Assembly: GCF_027257155.1 (NCBI RefSeq)
Contig: NZ_JAPWDU010000004.1
Location: 248,001-312,000, forward strand
Source: Cerasicoccus sp. TK19100
GTDB lineage: Bacteria; Verrucomicrobiota; Verrucomicrobiia; Opitutales; Cerasicoccaceae
Direction: 5' to 3'
Length of the DNA: 64,000 nucleotides
The translations under genes and the position numbers were made by a program. Below are positions 1-9,900 of the stretch, piece by piece. The stretch's first letter is position 1. The number at the start of each line of letters is the position of its first letter. The notes beneath the pieces were generated by a model that did no database searches, had not been told where the DNA came from, and was given only the letters and a program-made list of their open reading frames with translations.

Positions 1-976
1 CACCAAGCTCCGGACTGTTGACCGAATCCGGGTATTCCTGCGCCTCCAGGCAAACGCCGCTGTATTGGACGTAGCTGCCAGTCTTGCCTGGCTCGCCATC
101 TTCCATTTGGGCGCTGGTGTAAAACTGCAGATAGGGCTCCGTCGTGAGCGCTTCGAGCGTGCGGCCACTTTTTGGCTCGCGAACGCGGGCCACCAGACGC
201 GGTTCAGCCGTGCGCCCCTCGGGCAGGAAGTAACCGTCGCCGTGCCCCTCATGCAGCCCGCTCAATCGGTCCGCGATCACTGCCGGCTTGCGAAAATCAT
301 TGGCCTGCCCTTCCACGGAACGCTTCTCACCAAGCAGAGTCATCTCCTGGTCACATACCGCAACTTCATTAGCGAGAATCTGGATTTCGTGGTCCAAAAT
401 GGTCCCCTCGCCCTGGCCCTTCAGGTTGAAATAGCTATGATTGGTCACCACCAGCGGCGTCGCCTTATCGGTGCTGAACTGGTAATCAATGACCAGCTCG
501 TCCTCATCGGTCAGAGAATAATCCACGCGGCAGTCAACATTGCCCGGATAGCCATTAGCACCATCCGGATCACGGTGCGTCAGGCGGAGCTTGTCCTGTC
601 CGCTTTCAGAAACGACCTCGGCATTCCACAGGATTTTGTCGAATCCAACGAGCCCGCCGTGCAGGTGGTTGGGCTCGTTGTTAATCACGAGAGAATAGTC
701 CTCACCGTCGATCGAGAATTTGCCATGCGTCACCCGCCCGGCCACGCGTCCGGTGATCGCGCCAAAATACGGATGCCCCGCCAGGTAACCAGCCAGATCG
801 GCCTTGCCCAGCGCGATGTCAGCAAAATTGCCGTCGCGATCCGGTGCCAGGATCGACACCACGATACCGCCGTAATTGGTGATCGTGACCTTAAGGCCGT
901 GACTGTTCGTTAGCGTGAAAAGCTGAGCGGTTTCGCCGGTTGGCAAATCGCCGTAGGGGCTGGATGAGATAGGCAT
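1..976 (-). CDS. galM: Aldose 1-epimerase (galactose mutarotase), 3' end cut by window edge
   Basis: The enzyme interconverts alpha and beta anomers of aldoses such as galactose in the first step of the Leloir route. My reverse translation from the ATG at 976 stays open to base 2 (325 residues), so only a short C-terminus is missing from a family of about 340-350. Visible family motifs are GGLVGFDK near residue 107, DPDGANGYPG near 136, TNHSYFNL with the likely catalytic His180, and CLEAQEYPD with the likely catalytic Glu311. No signal peptide is seen, so the protein is cytoplasmic. The start lies 9 bases after the stop of the CstA-like gene, so the two are probably co-transcribed. Confidence 0.93.
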   Translation of the reverse strand, partial: MPISSSPYGDLPTGETAQLFTLTNSHGLKVTITNYGGIVVSILAPDRDGNFADIALGKADLAGYLAGHPYFGAITGRVAGRVTHGKFSIDGEDYSLVINNEPNHLHGGLVGFDKILWNAEVVSESGQDKLRLTHRDPDGANGYPGNVDCRVDYSLTDEDELVIDYQFSTDKATPLVVTNHSYFNLKGQGEGTILDHEIQILANEVAVCDQEMTLLGEKRSVEGQANDFRKPAVIADRLSGLHEGHGDGYFLPEGRTAEPRLVARVREPKSGRTLEALTTEPYLQFYTSAQMEDGEPGKTGSYVQYSGVCLEAQEYPDSVNSPELG

Positions 977-985
977 GATCGTAAA

Positions 986-2608
986 TTAATTGGCGGGGGC
1001 CGGTGGTGTTGGTGTGGCGTTGTTGTTGAAGACAAACTTCAATGACATACCGGCAACAAATATTCCGAGGATGAACATGGCGATGCTAATTGACGGTATC
1101 AGCCAGTTATCAGCAGAGAAATTCATCGCCATAAACACGAGCGCGGTCAGCGGACAGATCATCATGAACAGCGCGGGGATCATGACGAAATGGTAGCCGA
1201 TCCGCCGGTCCTTGAGAAAAACCATAAAAGTCACCAATGCCAGGCCCGCGATGAGTTGGTTCGTAGCTCCGAAGAGTGGCCACAGCGCCTTCCAGGCGGG
1301 CATTCCGTCAAACGACTGCAGCGCCACCAGCGCTGGCACGATGACAACACCCAGCGTGCCAAGATAACGCGCGGCCGGGCCATCCCAGCCAAACATCTCC
1401 GAGATCATAAAGCGCGTCAGCCGCGTGCATGTGTCGAGAGTCGTCAGCAAAAAAGTACTTACGGTCAGCGCCGTGAACTCTCGGCCGATCTGCTCCGGGA
1501 TGCCAAATGTGCTCATGAACACCGCCGCGCCACTGGAGAAAATTTCCACTGGCCCTTTTCCCGCCAAGTCATCTTGGCTGAAAATTGCAATCGTCGCCAA
1601 CGCAAACACAGCCAGCAATCCCTCCACCAGCATACTACCATAGGCAACCGGCTTAGCATCACTCTCGCGCTCGATCTGTTTGGAGGTCGTGCCGCTGGCA
1701 ACGAGGCTATGAAACCCACTGCAAGCCCCACAAGCTACCGTGATAAAAAGCACGGGAAACAAATAACCCACATTGGGCACGGCTGAAGAAAATCCCGTAA
1801 ACAGCGGAGCCTGTAGCGTTCGACCACTGAACAGCAGCCCCAACACCCCAACGAGCATCATGGCATAGAGAAAAATAGAGCTCAGGAAGTCCCGAGGTTG
1901 TAGTAATACATTGACCGGCAAAACAGCTGCTCCAAAGCAATAGACGACGATCAATGTGAGCCAGGTGTTCTTACCGATCCCCTCAGCCGGAAAGAAATGC
2001 CCAACCGCCAGGCCAGCAAATGTAAGCGGAATGAAAATAGTTAGAGTCGCCCACATCGGCAGCCCCTTTGATCGCAGCACTAAGCCGAATCCCACGGCAC
2101 ACGCCATAAACCAGCCGGAGGAAGTCGCCACTGCGGGCGAGCTGGCAAATGCGCCAGCCGTTAAATCGAGAAAGACGATGATCACATAGATCAGCGACAG
2201 AATAAGAAAAATGCGGAAAAACATTCCTGTCTGCGGCCCGACCAAGGAGTTAGTAATCTCCGTCACCGTGCGTCCTCGATAGCGGAGCGACATCAGCAAA
2301 CTGCCAAAATCATGAACACCGCCAACAAAGATTGCTCCAATCAAAATCCATAGCCAGGTCGGACCCCAGCCAAAATACATCGTTGCCAAGATCGGCCCCA
2401 CGATGGGCCCTGCCCCGGCAATCGACGAAAAATGGTGTCCAAATACTATCGATGCCCGCGTAGGCACGTAATCCACACCGTCATTCTTTTCATGGGCTGG
2501 CGTGGCATGTTTGTTATCAATCCGGCAATGCCTGACCAAAAAGCGCCCGTACAAATAATAGCCCGAGGCAAGGAGAACTAGGGATAAACTGACGAGTCCA
2601 AGCAACAC
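986..2608 (-). CDS. cstA: CstA-family carbon starvation / peptide or pyruvate transporter
   Basis: A 540-residue polytopic inner-membrane protein with many hydrophobic segments across its length. The N-terminal part carries CstA signatures: VFGHHFSSIAGAGPIVGPI near residues 55-73, then TMYFGWGPTW and GGVHDFGSLLMS. Characterised family members import peptides or pyruvate during carbon limitation. E. coli CstA is about 700 residues, so this belongs to the shorter form. The gene heads a two-gene unit with galM; the 253 bases upstream hold no gene and should contain its promoter. Substrate is not determinable from sequence. Confidence 0.9.
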   Translation of the reverse strand: MLLGLVSLSLVLLASGYYLYGRFLVRHCRIDNKHATPAHEKNDGVDYVPTRASIVFGHHFSSIAGAGPIVGPILATMYFGWGPTWLWILIGAIFVGGVHDFGSLLMSLRYRGRTVTEITNSLVGPQTGMFFRIFLILSLIYVIIVFLDLTAGAFASSPAVATSSGWFMACAVGFGLVLRSKGLPMWATLTIFIPLTFAGLAVGHFFPAEGIGKNTWLTLIVVYCFGAAVLPVNVLLQPRDFLSSIFLYAMMLVGVLGLLFSGRTLQAPLFTGFSSAVPNVGYLFPVLFITVACGACSGFHSLVASGTTSKQIERESDAKPVAYGSMLVEGLLAVFALATIAIFSQDDLAGKGPVEIFSSGAAVFMSTFGIPEQIGREFTALTVSTFLLTTLDTCTRLTRFMISEMFGWDGPAARYLGTLGVVIVPALVALQSFDGMPAWKALWPLFGATNQLIAGLALVTFMVFLKDRRIGYHFVMIPALFMMICPLTALVFMAMNFSADNWLIPSISIAMFILGIFVAGMSLKFVFNNNATPTPPAPAN

Positions 2609-2861
2609 AGCGGAAGAAAAATCTTAACCGAAGAAGCTGCCGGACTTTCCCGAACGGTGCCAGAAAATTTTTTAGACTGCTATGCGTCTGAGGAACTCAA
2701 AAACTGATGACAATAAGGATGGAATTTGTACGACCAAGGAGACTCTGGAGCACAAGGTCTAAAATCTGTGGTCCACCAACCTTCGCTAAGTGGGATTGAA
2801 CGCAAAAGCCTTCCGTCGATCAATGCAGTTAAAAACGAGAAGTTACCCCGTTGGCCACTTT

Positions 2862-3578
2862 CTATGGGCTATTGGGATGCGCGGGATACAGCTGACGTGC
2901 GTTTCCTCGACCAGCACCTGTGCGGCCAACTGGGCGGTTCGTAGCTTGTTTCTCCGGAAGATCAGTTTGGTAAGCCTCTACCGTCATATCCACCTTCGGC
3001 AACTTGAACAAAGTTTGGTCTTCCTGACGAACAGGCACCGATCCCGCTGAATGATGAACCACATCCCGTTCAATAGTACTGGCGGGGCGTCCGCCATTAG
3101 GGTCGAAATTTTCCAATGTGGTCGTGCCAAGATTTCGGCGAAAATTATGCCCACCGCTTCCATCGCGACGACCAACCGGGCGATTGGTAATAAACTTGTC
3201 CGGCGTCTCAAATTGATCAGCACTACCTGCAACCAGCAATGGCGAAATAACGCCTGCGATAAGGTAAGTAACACCGTAGTCAGCTGCACGAACACCAACG
3301 ATGGCGGGTAACAAAATTTTAGGGTGATCACTGTCACTACGGCCCTGTCCTGCACTGGCTCGACTGCTGGCACCCAAACCTGACAAATCTGTTCCGTCAG
3401 CAGAACGATGGGCAACATACTCATCATTATAGTTCAAGTAATCGAGGCCCTCCTTGGTGATATCCATATCAAAGACAGCACGCGGAGCCGTATCGCTTTC
3501 AGCACTGGCTTGACCAAACACAGAAAAAATTGGCAGCAAGCCCACTAATAGGACAATCAGTCGGTTGTAACGGAGCAT
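2862..3578 (-). CDS. Exported protein of unknown function with TNRPVGR repeat
   Basis: I do not recognise this 238-residue protein. It begins with a convincing signal peptide (basic start, hydrophobic core, FGQASAES cleavage region near residue 22-28). The mature part is polar and Gly/Arg/Asp rich. The heptad TNRPVGR occurs twice, near residues 130 and 213. No cysteine pairs or membrane segments follow the signal. It is the last gene of the minus-strand run and starts about 70 bases after the DUF1573 gene. A degenerate gene is possible, since the C-terminal third looks low in complexity. Confidence 0.55.
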   Translation of the reverse strand: MLRYNRLIVLLVGLLPIFSVFGQASAESDTAPRAVFDMDITKEGLDYLNYNDEYVAHRSADGTDLSGLGASSRASAGQGRSDSDHPKILLPAIVGVRAADYGVTYLIAGVISPLLVAGSADQFETPDKFITNRPVGRRDGSGGHNFRRNLGTTTLENFDPNGGRPASTIERDVVHHSAGSVPVRQEDQTLFKLPKVDMTVEAYQTDLPEKQATNRPVGRTGAGRGNARQLYPAHPNSP

Positions 3579-3648
3579 GATCTCAAAAGATGTAATTTAG
3601 GCTTGTTTCAACAAGCACAAAGGTGGCTTTGGCGGCGGGAAAATAGAA

Positions 3649-4314
3649 TTACCGGATCATTAAAAACAGATCTTTAGTAACGACAACTTCCGAGCCGCCG
3701 TCTTCGGCTTTTCGGTTGATCGAAAACTTGATATCTTCGCGAACCGGAGCGTCAGTTGAAGTGGGCGTAATTTTCAGTGTAATCTCGCTACCATCCTGTT
3801 CGATTTGAGAGATCGTAAAATTATCAGCAGATTTAGGAAATTGAACCAGTTCGAGCACATCAGACTGTTCTGCAAAAAGCTTTACGGTTTTGGGCTCAGC
3901 CGTTGAACCACTCTTCCAAAAAAGAATTCGAGGCGTTACTGACAACAACGGCTGAATGTTTGCCATCATGTCCAGTTCAATCGGATTCGAGCCGGTGTAG
4001 TTGGTGTAAACCAATATAGTTTTCTTATGGTTTCCTTCGCGATCACCGAAGGTAAAAGTAGCGGTCAAGCTTCCGGATTCACCCGGTTCGAATACCTTCT
4101 TCTCCAACGCCGCAACCGTGCAATCGCACTTCGTATTCGTTGAAACAATTTCAACTGGCTTATCACCGGTATTCTTGAACTTGAACTCAGTGATCATTTC
4201 CCTGGCCCCAATTGGAGCATCCCAGATGTCGCGTGTTTCCTCAAACTGAAGCTCAGCCTTAAGACTAGAGAATCCCAGCAGAGCTAAGAAAGTGAATTTG
4301 ATTACCTTGCTCAT
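3649..4314 (-). CDS. DUF1573-domain exported protein
   Basis: A 221-residue protein with a short signal peptide (MSKVIKFTFLALLGFSSLKA) and a DUF1573 immunoglobulin-like domain. The core shows the typical FKFKNTGDKPVEIVSTNT followed by a CDC motif (KCDCTVAAL) and GESGSLTATFTFGDREG. Such domains are common in exported proteins of Bacteroidota and Verrucomicrobiota; no enzymatic role is known. I chose the ATG at 4314, preceded by AGGA at a good distance, over an in-frame start at 4446 that would run back through the terminator and into the upstream PEP-CTERM gene. Confidence 0.85.
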   Translation of the reverse strand: MSKVIKFTFLALLGFSSLKAELQFEETRDIWDAPIGAREMITEFKFKNTGDKPVEIVSTNTKCDCTVAALEKKVFEPGESGSLTATFTFGDREGNHKKTILVYTNYTGSNPIELDMMANIQPLLSVTPRILFWKSGSTAEPKTVKLFAEQSDVLELVQFPKSADNFTISQIEQDGSEITLKITPTSTDAPVREDIKFSINRKAEDGGSEVVVTKDLFLMIR

Positions 4315-4342
4315 CTTGTTTCCTAAAGAAGTCGAAAATTGG

Positions 4343-4372
4343 AAAAAAGCGCTCCCCTGGTGGGGAGCGCTT
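4343..4372 (-). terminator. Rho-independent terminator after the PEP-CTERM gene
   Basis: On the minus strand AGCGCTCCCC and GGGGAGCGCT form a 10-base stem around a 4-base loop (4348-4371). A run of six T follows (the A run at 4343-4348 on plus). It sits 22 bases past the stop of the PEP-CTERM gene and before the DUF1573 start. Confidence 0.88.
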
Positions 4373-4393
4373 CGTAAAGATTCATGTGCGGGA

Positions 4394-5146
4394 TTAGCTG
4401 CGGCGGCGACGCATTGCTGCCAGACCGAGAACTGCGACACCAGCAATCATTGCGTACGTGGAAGGCTCAGGAACAACGATGTCACCAGTAACTTGGAAGT
4501 TGTCCAATTGCAATGAACCGAAATTGTCGATCGTGCCAAAGGTGCCACGGAGAACAACACCGTCACCGAACACAATGCCAGAGTCGAGAGTAACCGTCTC
4601 CAACTCACCGCCAGATGCTACAGTGCTGCTGGTTGTGGTCGTAACTCCAGTGGATTGAAAACCGGCACCCGAGTCGTATTCCCATGTAATGGAGATACCA
4701 TTGCCAGCGTTCGTTAGACCGGCAGCAAAGCTCAATACAACATTGTTGAATTGAGTTCCCTCGCCAGCAACGAGAACGAATGACGAATTCGATGCATTGA
4801 AGGAGAAACCATTAGCAAAACCGACTGAAGCAGCAGGAGTCAGAGACATCTGGTTGTCGATTGTGCGAGATGCGATCGTGGTGTTCTTGTTGACGTTGGT
4901 CCCATTGAAAGCAGCGCCACCGACAACACCATCAATGATATTTGTCGAGCCATTGGAGCCGTTCCAATAGATGGCACCGTTCGAATTGTTGGTGCCATCA
5001 CCAGACAAGTCTGACCAGTTAGCAGCAACGGAACCGTTGGTCGGAGCAGTGAGGTTACTCAAGTCCCAGCCAGCAATCAGCTGAGCGGCTTGAGCAGAGC
5101 CAGCAGTCGCTGCAACGACGGATGCAATTAGAATAACTTTTTTCAT
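4394..5146 (-). CDS. PEP-CTERM sorting-domain protein
   Basis: A 250-residue exported protein: signal peptide MKKVILIASVVAATAGSAQA, then a Ser/Thr/Asn/Gly-rich beta-type body, then a PEP-CTERM tail (VPEPSTYAMIAG, hydrophobic helix, MRRRRS). In known systems the tail is cut by an exosortase, and the mature protein is exported to the surface or extracellular matrix. No exosortase is in this window. It follows the beta-helix-like protein by 82 bases and has its own strong terminator, so it is probably the last highly expressed gene of the TonB-linked locus. Confidence 0.92.
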   Translation of the reverse strand: MKKVILIASVVAATAGSAQAAQLIAGWDLSNLTAPTNGSVAANWSDLSGDGTNNSNGAIYWNGSNGSTNIIDGVVGGAAFNGTNVNKNTTIASRTIDNQMSLTPAASVGFANGFSFNASNSSFVLVAGEGTQFNNVVLSFAAGLTNAGNGISITWEYDSGAGFQSTGVTTTTSSTVASGGELETVTLDSGIVFGDGVVLRGTFGTIDNFGSLQLDNFQVTGDIVVPEPSTYAMIAGVAVLGLAAMRRRRS

Positions 5147-5228
5147 ATTAATTATACTTTTAAATTGCTGACTCCAGCGCCGAAAGTGAATCCAGCGCTG
5201 GAGCGCAGCATAAATCTAAAGAATCAGA

Positions 5229-6860
5229 TTAGAGGTTTTGGCCTACAGCATTGTCGACGAGAACACCGCTGGTGTTCAGTGCGGTCCAACCGGTGGTCCA
5301 GAGAGCAGCGAAAGCATTCGGCTCGAAAGCACCTGCATAATTCACTTCGTCGAAGAACAGGTTGGTGTAAGGTACCAAGTAAGCTGCATTTTGAGCGTTG
5401 CCAGCAGGTGTCGGAACCGGGTTCAGACCGTTTGCGATGGTCTGGTTGTAGGTGCCAGGAGTCCCGAAGACACCGTAGCCAGGGTCGGCGATGGTATCAG
5501 CGCCACCGATACGATTGAGCGTGCATGCCGGGTAGCCGGTGAAGCCGCCGGGTTGGCCAGTTGCATTCAGGATGTTGGTGGTCTCAGCGGACTCACCAAC
5601 GTTAGCTGCAGTGTTGTCGCCAACGTTGAACCACATGGTGCCAGCGACACCGAAAGTTCCGGCAACCATCTGGTCATACGGAAGCTGGCTAGGGAACTGG
5701 GCGAAGGTAGCTACACCAGCCGAATCGTTGTTAACTTCGAACAGACCATTCTGGTCGGCGCGGAAGTTAGCAATGATGGAGTTGTTGAGCTGACCGCCCC
5801 AACCACGACGCATGCGAACAGCGTGACCGATCGTTTCGATTGGGTTGCCGTCACCGCTACGTGAGCCCCAGATAGTGGCATTGTAAATAGTTGGGTGAGT
5901 CGTAGGCTGAGCAGCGTCATTGAAGTTGTCGTCGTCGGAGCCGGAGTCACAGCAATCGTCACCGTCCCATTCGCAAACGTTGTCGGTGGTGATGTCGTTA
6001 TCGAGGCCGGAAGCGAGGAGGAAGGCGAACTGAATGAGGCCGGTGTAGCCTTGGTCCATGTCGAGGCCGTCATCGTCAACGTAGCTGATAGCAATATTCT
6101 TCAAAGCCGCAGTGCCACCGAAGATTTCGATACCATCGTCACCGGAGCCATAGATTTCGATGTTGGTCAGCTGAGTGCCATAACCAACGCCACCTACGGT
6201 CAGACCCTGGGTTTCAGAGTTAATTGAAGTCGCGTCACCAGAGTAGCGGATCGAAACGTAGTCGAGGATGCCGGAGCTGTCGTTCGGGATCAAGCCACCG
6301 TAAGTCGTGCGGTAGTCTTCGATAACGAAACCTTCGATGAATGCTTCACCAGATATGCCAGTGTCAACAGCACCAGTGTTGGTCGGTGCATAACCGAGGA
6401 GAACGAGCGCGCCCCAAAGGTTCACATTAGGAGCCATCGGGTTGTTCTTCGGATCGGCGTCCATAAAAGTGTCACCAGCGGTGTAACGCTCGCCGTTTAC
6501 ATCAGCAGCAGTGGTGAAGATGATCGGATTGCTGGCGGAACCGTCAGCAATGATCTCAGCGCCACGGGAAACGCAAAGAGCGCCAGGACCGTTGGTGCCA
6601 TCGCGAGGCTGGCCGCGAACCACGACACCAGGCTCAATGGTGATCGTATTGCCTGCGTTAACAAAAGTAAGACCTTCCAGGATGTAGGTGCTGTCGGCGA
6701 GTGTTGCGCCAGCGGTCAGAGTTAAATCTCCAGTGATTTCATAAACACCGGTAGATGGGTTGGTTACGACCCCGAAATTTGCGGGAGTAATTGAAGTCTG
6801 AGCAAAGGCAGCGCTTGCCGTGCCGAGACCCAATACAGTGAGGAGGGTTTGTTTATTCAT
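5229..6860 (-). CDS. Exported parallel beta-helix-like protein linked to the TonB receptor
   Basis: A 543-residue protein with a signal peptide (MNKQTLLTVLGLGTASAAFA). The body has repeats of the kind that form right-handed beta-helices: GNTITIEPGVVVRG, GAEIIADGSASNPIIFTTA, NLWGALVLLGYAPTNTG, LTNIEIYGSGDDGIEIFGG. A very acidic cysteine-bearing loop (CEWDGDDCCDSGSDDD) near residues 295-312 could bind metal. There is no PEP-CTERM tail. Proteins of this shape often sit beside TonB-dependent receptors in Bacteroidota and Proteobacteria, and the receptor gene lies 109 bases upstream. A role as surface partner of that receptor is inferred; the function is unknown. Confidence 0.75.
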   Translation of the reverse strand: MNKQTLLTVLGLGTASAAFAQTSITPANFGVVTNPSTGVYEITGDLTLTAGATLADSTYILEGLTFVNAGNTITIEPGVVVRGQPRDGTNGPGALCVSRGAEIIADGSASNPIIFTTAADVNGERYTAGDTFMDADPKNNPMAPNVNLWGALVLLGYAPTNTGAVDTGISGEAFIEGFVIEDYRTTYGGLIPNDSSGILDYVSIRYSGDATSINSETQGLTVGGVGYGTQLTNIEIYGSGDDGIEIFGGTAALKNIAISYVDDDGLDMDQGYTGLIQFAFLLASGLDNDITTDNVCEWDGDDCCDSGSDDDNFNDAAQPTTHPTIYNATIWGSRSGDGNPIETIGHAVRMRRGWGGQLNNSIIANFRADQNGLFEVNNDSAGVATFAQFPSQLPYDQMVAGTFGVAGTMWFNVGDNTAANVGESAETTNILNATGQPGGFTGYPACTLNRIGGADTIADPGYGVFGTPGTYNQTIANGLNPVPTPAGNAQNAAYLVPYTNLFFDEVNYAGAFEPNAFAALWTTGWTALNTSGVLVDNAVGQNL

Positions 6861-6969
6861 TTATAGATGATGTGACTATAGTTAGGAGAGAAAGCTCAAT
6901 TCTAGAGCCTAATTGAATCAACATGAAGGCTGTCAGGTTACATTCGTGTAAAATGGCAGCCGGAGACCC

Positions 6970-9900
6970 CTAAAAGTTGTAATCCAAGGCAACTCGGTAA
7001 TTCTGCCCGACCTTATAGCTCAGGCGATCAATCGTCTCATCGACAAAATCATTCGAATAGTAGATTGAGCGCTTCGTATCGGTAATATTGCTTACCGCAA
7101 ATTTAAGAGTCAGGTTTTCTGTAATTCGTTGCTGGAAAGTCAGATCCAACTGATAGTATGATCCAGTGAATTGGTCTACGGAGCCATTACTACCGGAGCC
7201 AACGCCGGTCAGCACGTCACTCTGAGAGAACACTGAAAGCGTCAATGTCGTCCCCAAATCCGGGTGCGAAAATGTGACATCCGCATTCACGATCCACTCT
7301 GGCTGGTCAAACAGACGTCGGTCTTGCGGCTGTCGGTTGTTACCATTGGGAGGGCCATCGTTGCCCACAAACGGACCACTCGGAATCCCGTTCGATGTGT
7401 ATCGGAAGTATGACTGCCAAACTGATTCCGGGTAGGCAACCGTGGCGTCAATCATTGTCCAATTAGCGCCAATGGAGACATACTTAAGATCCTTAAAAAA
7501 GTTAGACAGACTCGTTCTGGTCTCCAGCTCAAACCCCTTCACGATTGCGCGATCAGGATTATTAATGAACGACAGGAAATCGACATTACCGGGGGCTCTT
7601 AAAAGAACTCGCTCAATCGGATTCTCGACATTCTTATAAAAGACACTGGCAGCGATCAGGTCGCCATCTCCAAACCGATATTCCAAACGCGCATCATAAC
7701 TCTCGACCGGGCTCAGTTCCAACGTCGGGTTACCAATAATCAGGTCTCCCGTTTCCAGCTCGGTAGAAAAATACGGAGCCATTTCGCGGAACGACGGGCG
7801 GGCAATCGTTTTGCTGTAGCCTGCACGGAAAGTGATATCATCCGTAATATCATAGGTCATTGAAACGCCCGGCAACACTGCGTCACTTCGGATATCCCCC
7901 TGCTCATTAGGATTGGTCCATCCCAAGACCTCGCCGTTGGTGGTCGGACCTGTGAAGCCAGGAGGAGGCGTTTCCAAGCCTGGCAAAGGCGTATTGAGAA
8001 TCTGATCCAGTGTATAAATACCAAGTTCAGCGTCACCGTTCGCCGTCATTCTAAGATCTTCAAAACGAGCGCCACCAGTAAACTTAAGATTATCAAAGAC
8101 CGGCAAGGTTAGCATTCCGTAAAATGCGTTAATCTTTCGGGTGTTATTGGCGAAAGAAGTATTGGTACCCAAATTGGTGTTATTCGCCGCATCAATGTTT
8201 CGCACGAGCGCGTACTGCAACTCTTCTGGTGTTTGAAATACTGCAGGCTCCCCTCCCGTCTTAGGTATGTTGTTGTTCGAGGGATAAATAAGCTCGATTT
8301 GGTCGGTTCGGCGGCTGGCATTTTCGTAATACATGCCGGAACGGATTTGACCATCCAAGTTATTGAGGAACTCAAGCTCATAGGTTAAATCAGCCCTGGC
8401 ACCGTAGACATCCTCGTCGATATCCCGCCAGGTTTGTGTCAATGGGCTGATGCCAGATACCACGTTGTCGGGAAGCCAATAACCTTCAGCATCAGGGGTA
8501 TTACTTCCTGGATAGGCACTGCCATCATCGATTTGATAAGCATACTCAAATGTCGTTTGTCCCGGCGTGTCGCTGCTGGTAGTCGCATAGGAAGCGCCCC
8601 AAAATATTTCCAAGTCATTCAACTCCTCAATCAAGTGCTCACCGTTGAGCTGATAAGCTTTAAGATTACGCTCTTCGTAAGAGATTGTATCCTTATTGAA
8701 AAGCTGATTGCCATCATCTTGCTGCCCAACGAGGACGAATCCATCCGCCTGAGAATTGGAAGTTAAGTCGGTAACCTGATTCCCGGTTTGGCGAAATTGG
8801 GGAGGTAAGCTGCCATTACTTTTTCGCTGCACAAAATCCTGAGAATTTTGACTGAATAGGTAGTTGAAGGACAACTGGTTTGTGCCTTCCGGATCAAGAT
8901 CAAAGGCAAAGCCACCCAGAGCAGCAATTTGGACAGTACCTATCGAATTTTCGACGTCATACCTCACGTCACTGGCAGCCAGTTCACGGTTATATAAAGA
9001 ACCGGGGATGAACTCCTTCAAGTTCGCATTAAACCGAGCCAGGAATCTGTCATAAAGCGGAGTCCCAGGCGGAAAGGGAATAACTTCGCTCTCGAACCCT
9101 GGGACAGCATTACCCACACTGTAGCTGCTCGCGCCATAGCGATCCTGCTGAACGCCAAACTGAGTTTTGTAGCTGCTGTCATAGGACGCAGAAGCGATCA
9201 CCCCCAAGTTGCGACCAAAAACCTTGGTTGTATCACCAAATCCCAAAGAAAATTTACCACCCACGGGCGCATTGCCGGGCTGAGCAATAAAAGTTGGGCT
9301 GGGCAGATTCAGCTGGTTCGCCCTGGATCTGCTGGTGCCGGGGTTCATGGGGCGGCTCCCTTTGCCAAACCCGAACAAGTCATCGGTGGAGCTGTTGGGA
9401 TCCCTCAGATAGGAGTCCATGGCATTGCTGTTAAAACGAGCGCCAGCACTAAACCAAGTGGTAAACTCTTCCGGATAAGCCTTGGTGTTGAGCTCGAAAG
9501 CCGCACCCGAAGAGTTACTTGGCATGTAGGGCAGAAACTGCTTGTTCGTAACAACGCTGTCGATGATCGAAGTGGGGAATAAGTCCAGTTGCAACCCTTG
9601 GCGCAAGGGGTCAGGACTGGGCACCGGAAGGCCATTGACCAAAGTACTGTTATAGCGATCGCTCAAACCGCGAACTACGGCGAACTTGCCCTCCACCACG
9701 TTGACGCCCGGCAGGCGCTTTACCACGTCGGCCAAGTCGGTTGCTGCATACTTGGAAAAGTCTTCCGAGGTAAGAAAATCCATTGAGCCCGCGGAGTCCC
9801 GTCGAAGATCATCCATCGCGATTCGGGAGTCGGTAACAAGCTCGCCTCCCGCAGCGAATTCTTCTAATTGGAAGACCTCTCCGGCTTGTTCCGCAGCAGT

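Noticed and set aside
65-913. Long plus-strand open frame over the left edge
   Set aside because: It lies antisense to the galM gene, whose conserved motifs are clear on the minus strand; the plus frame shows no family pattern.
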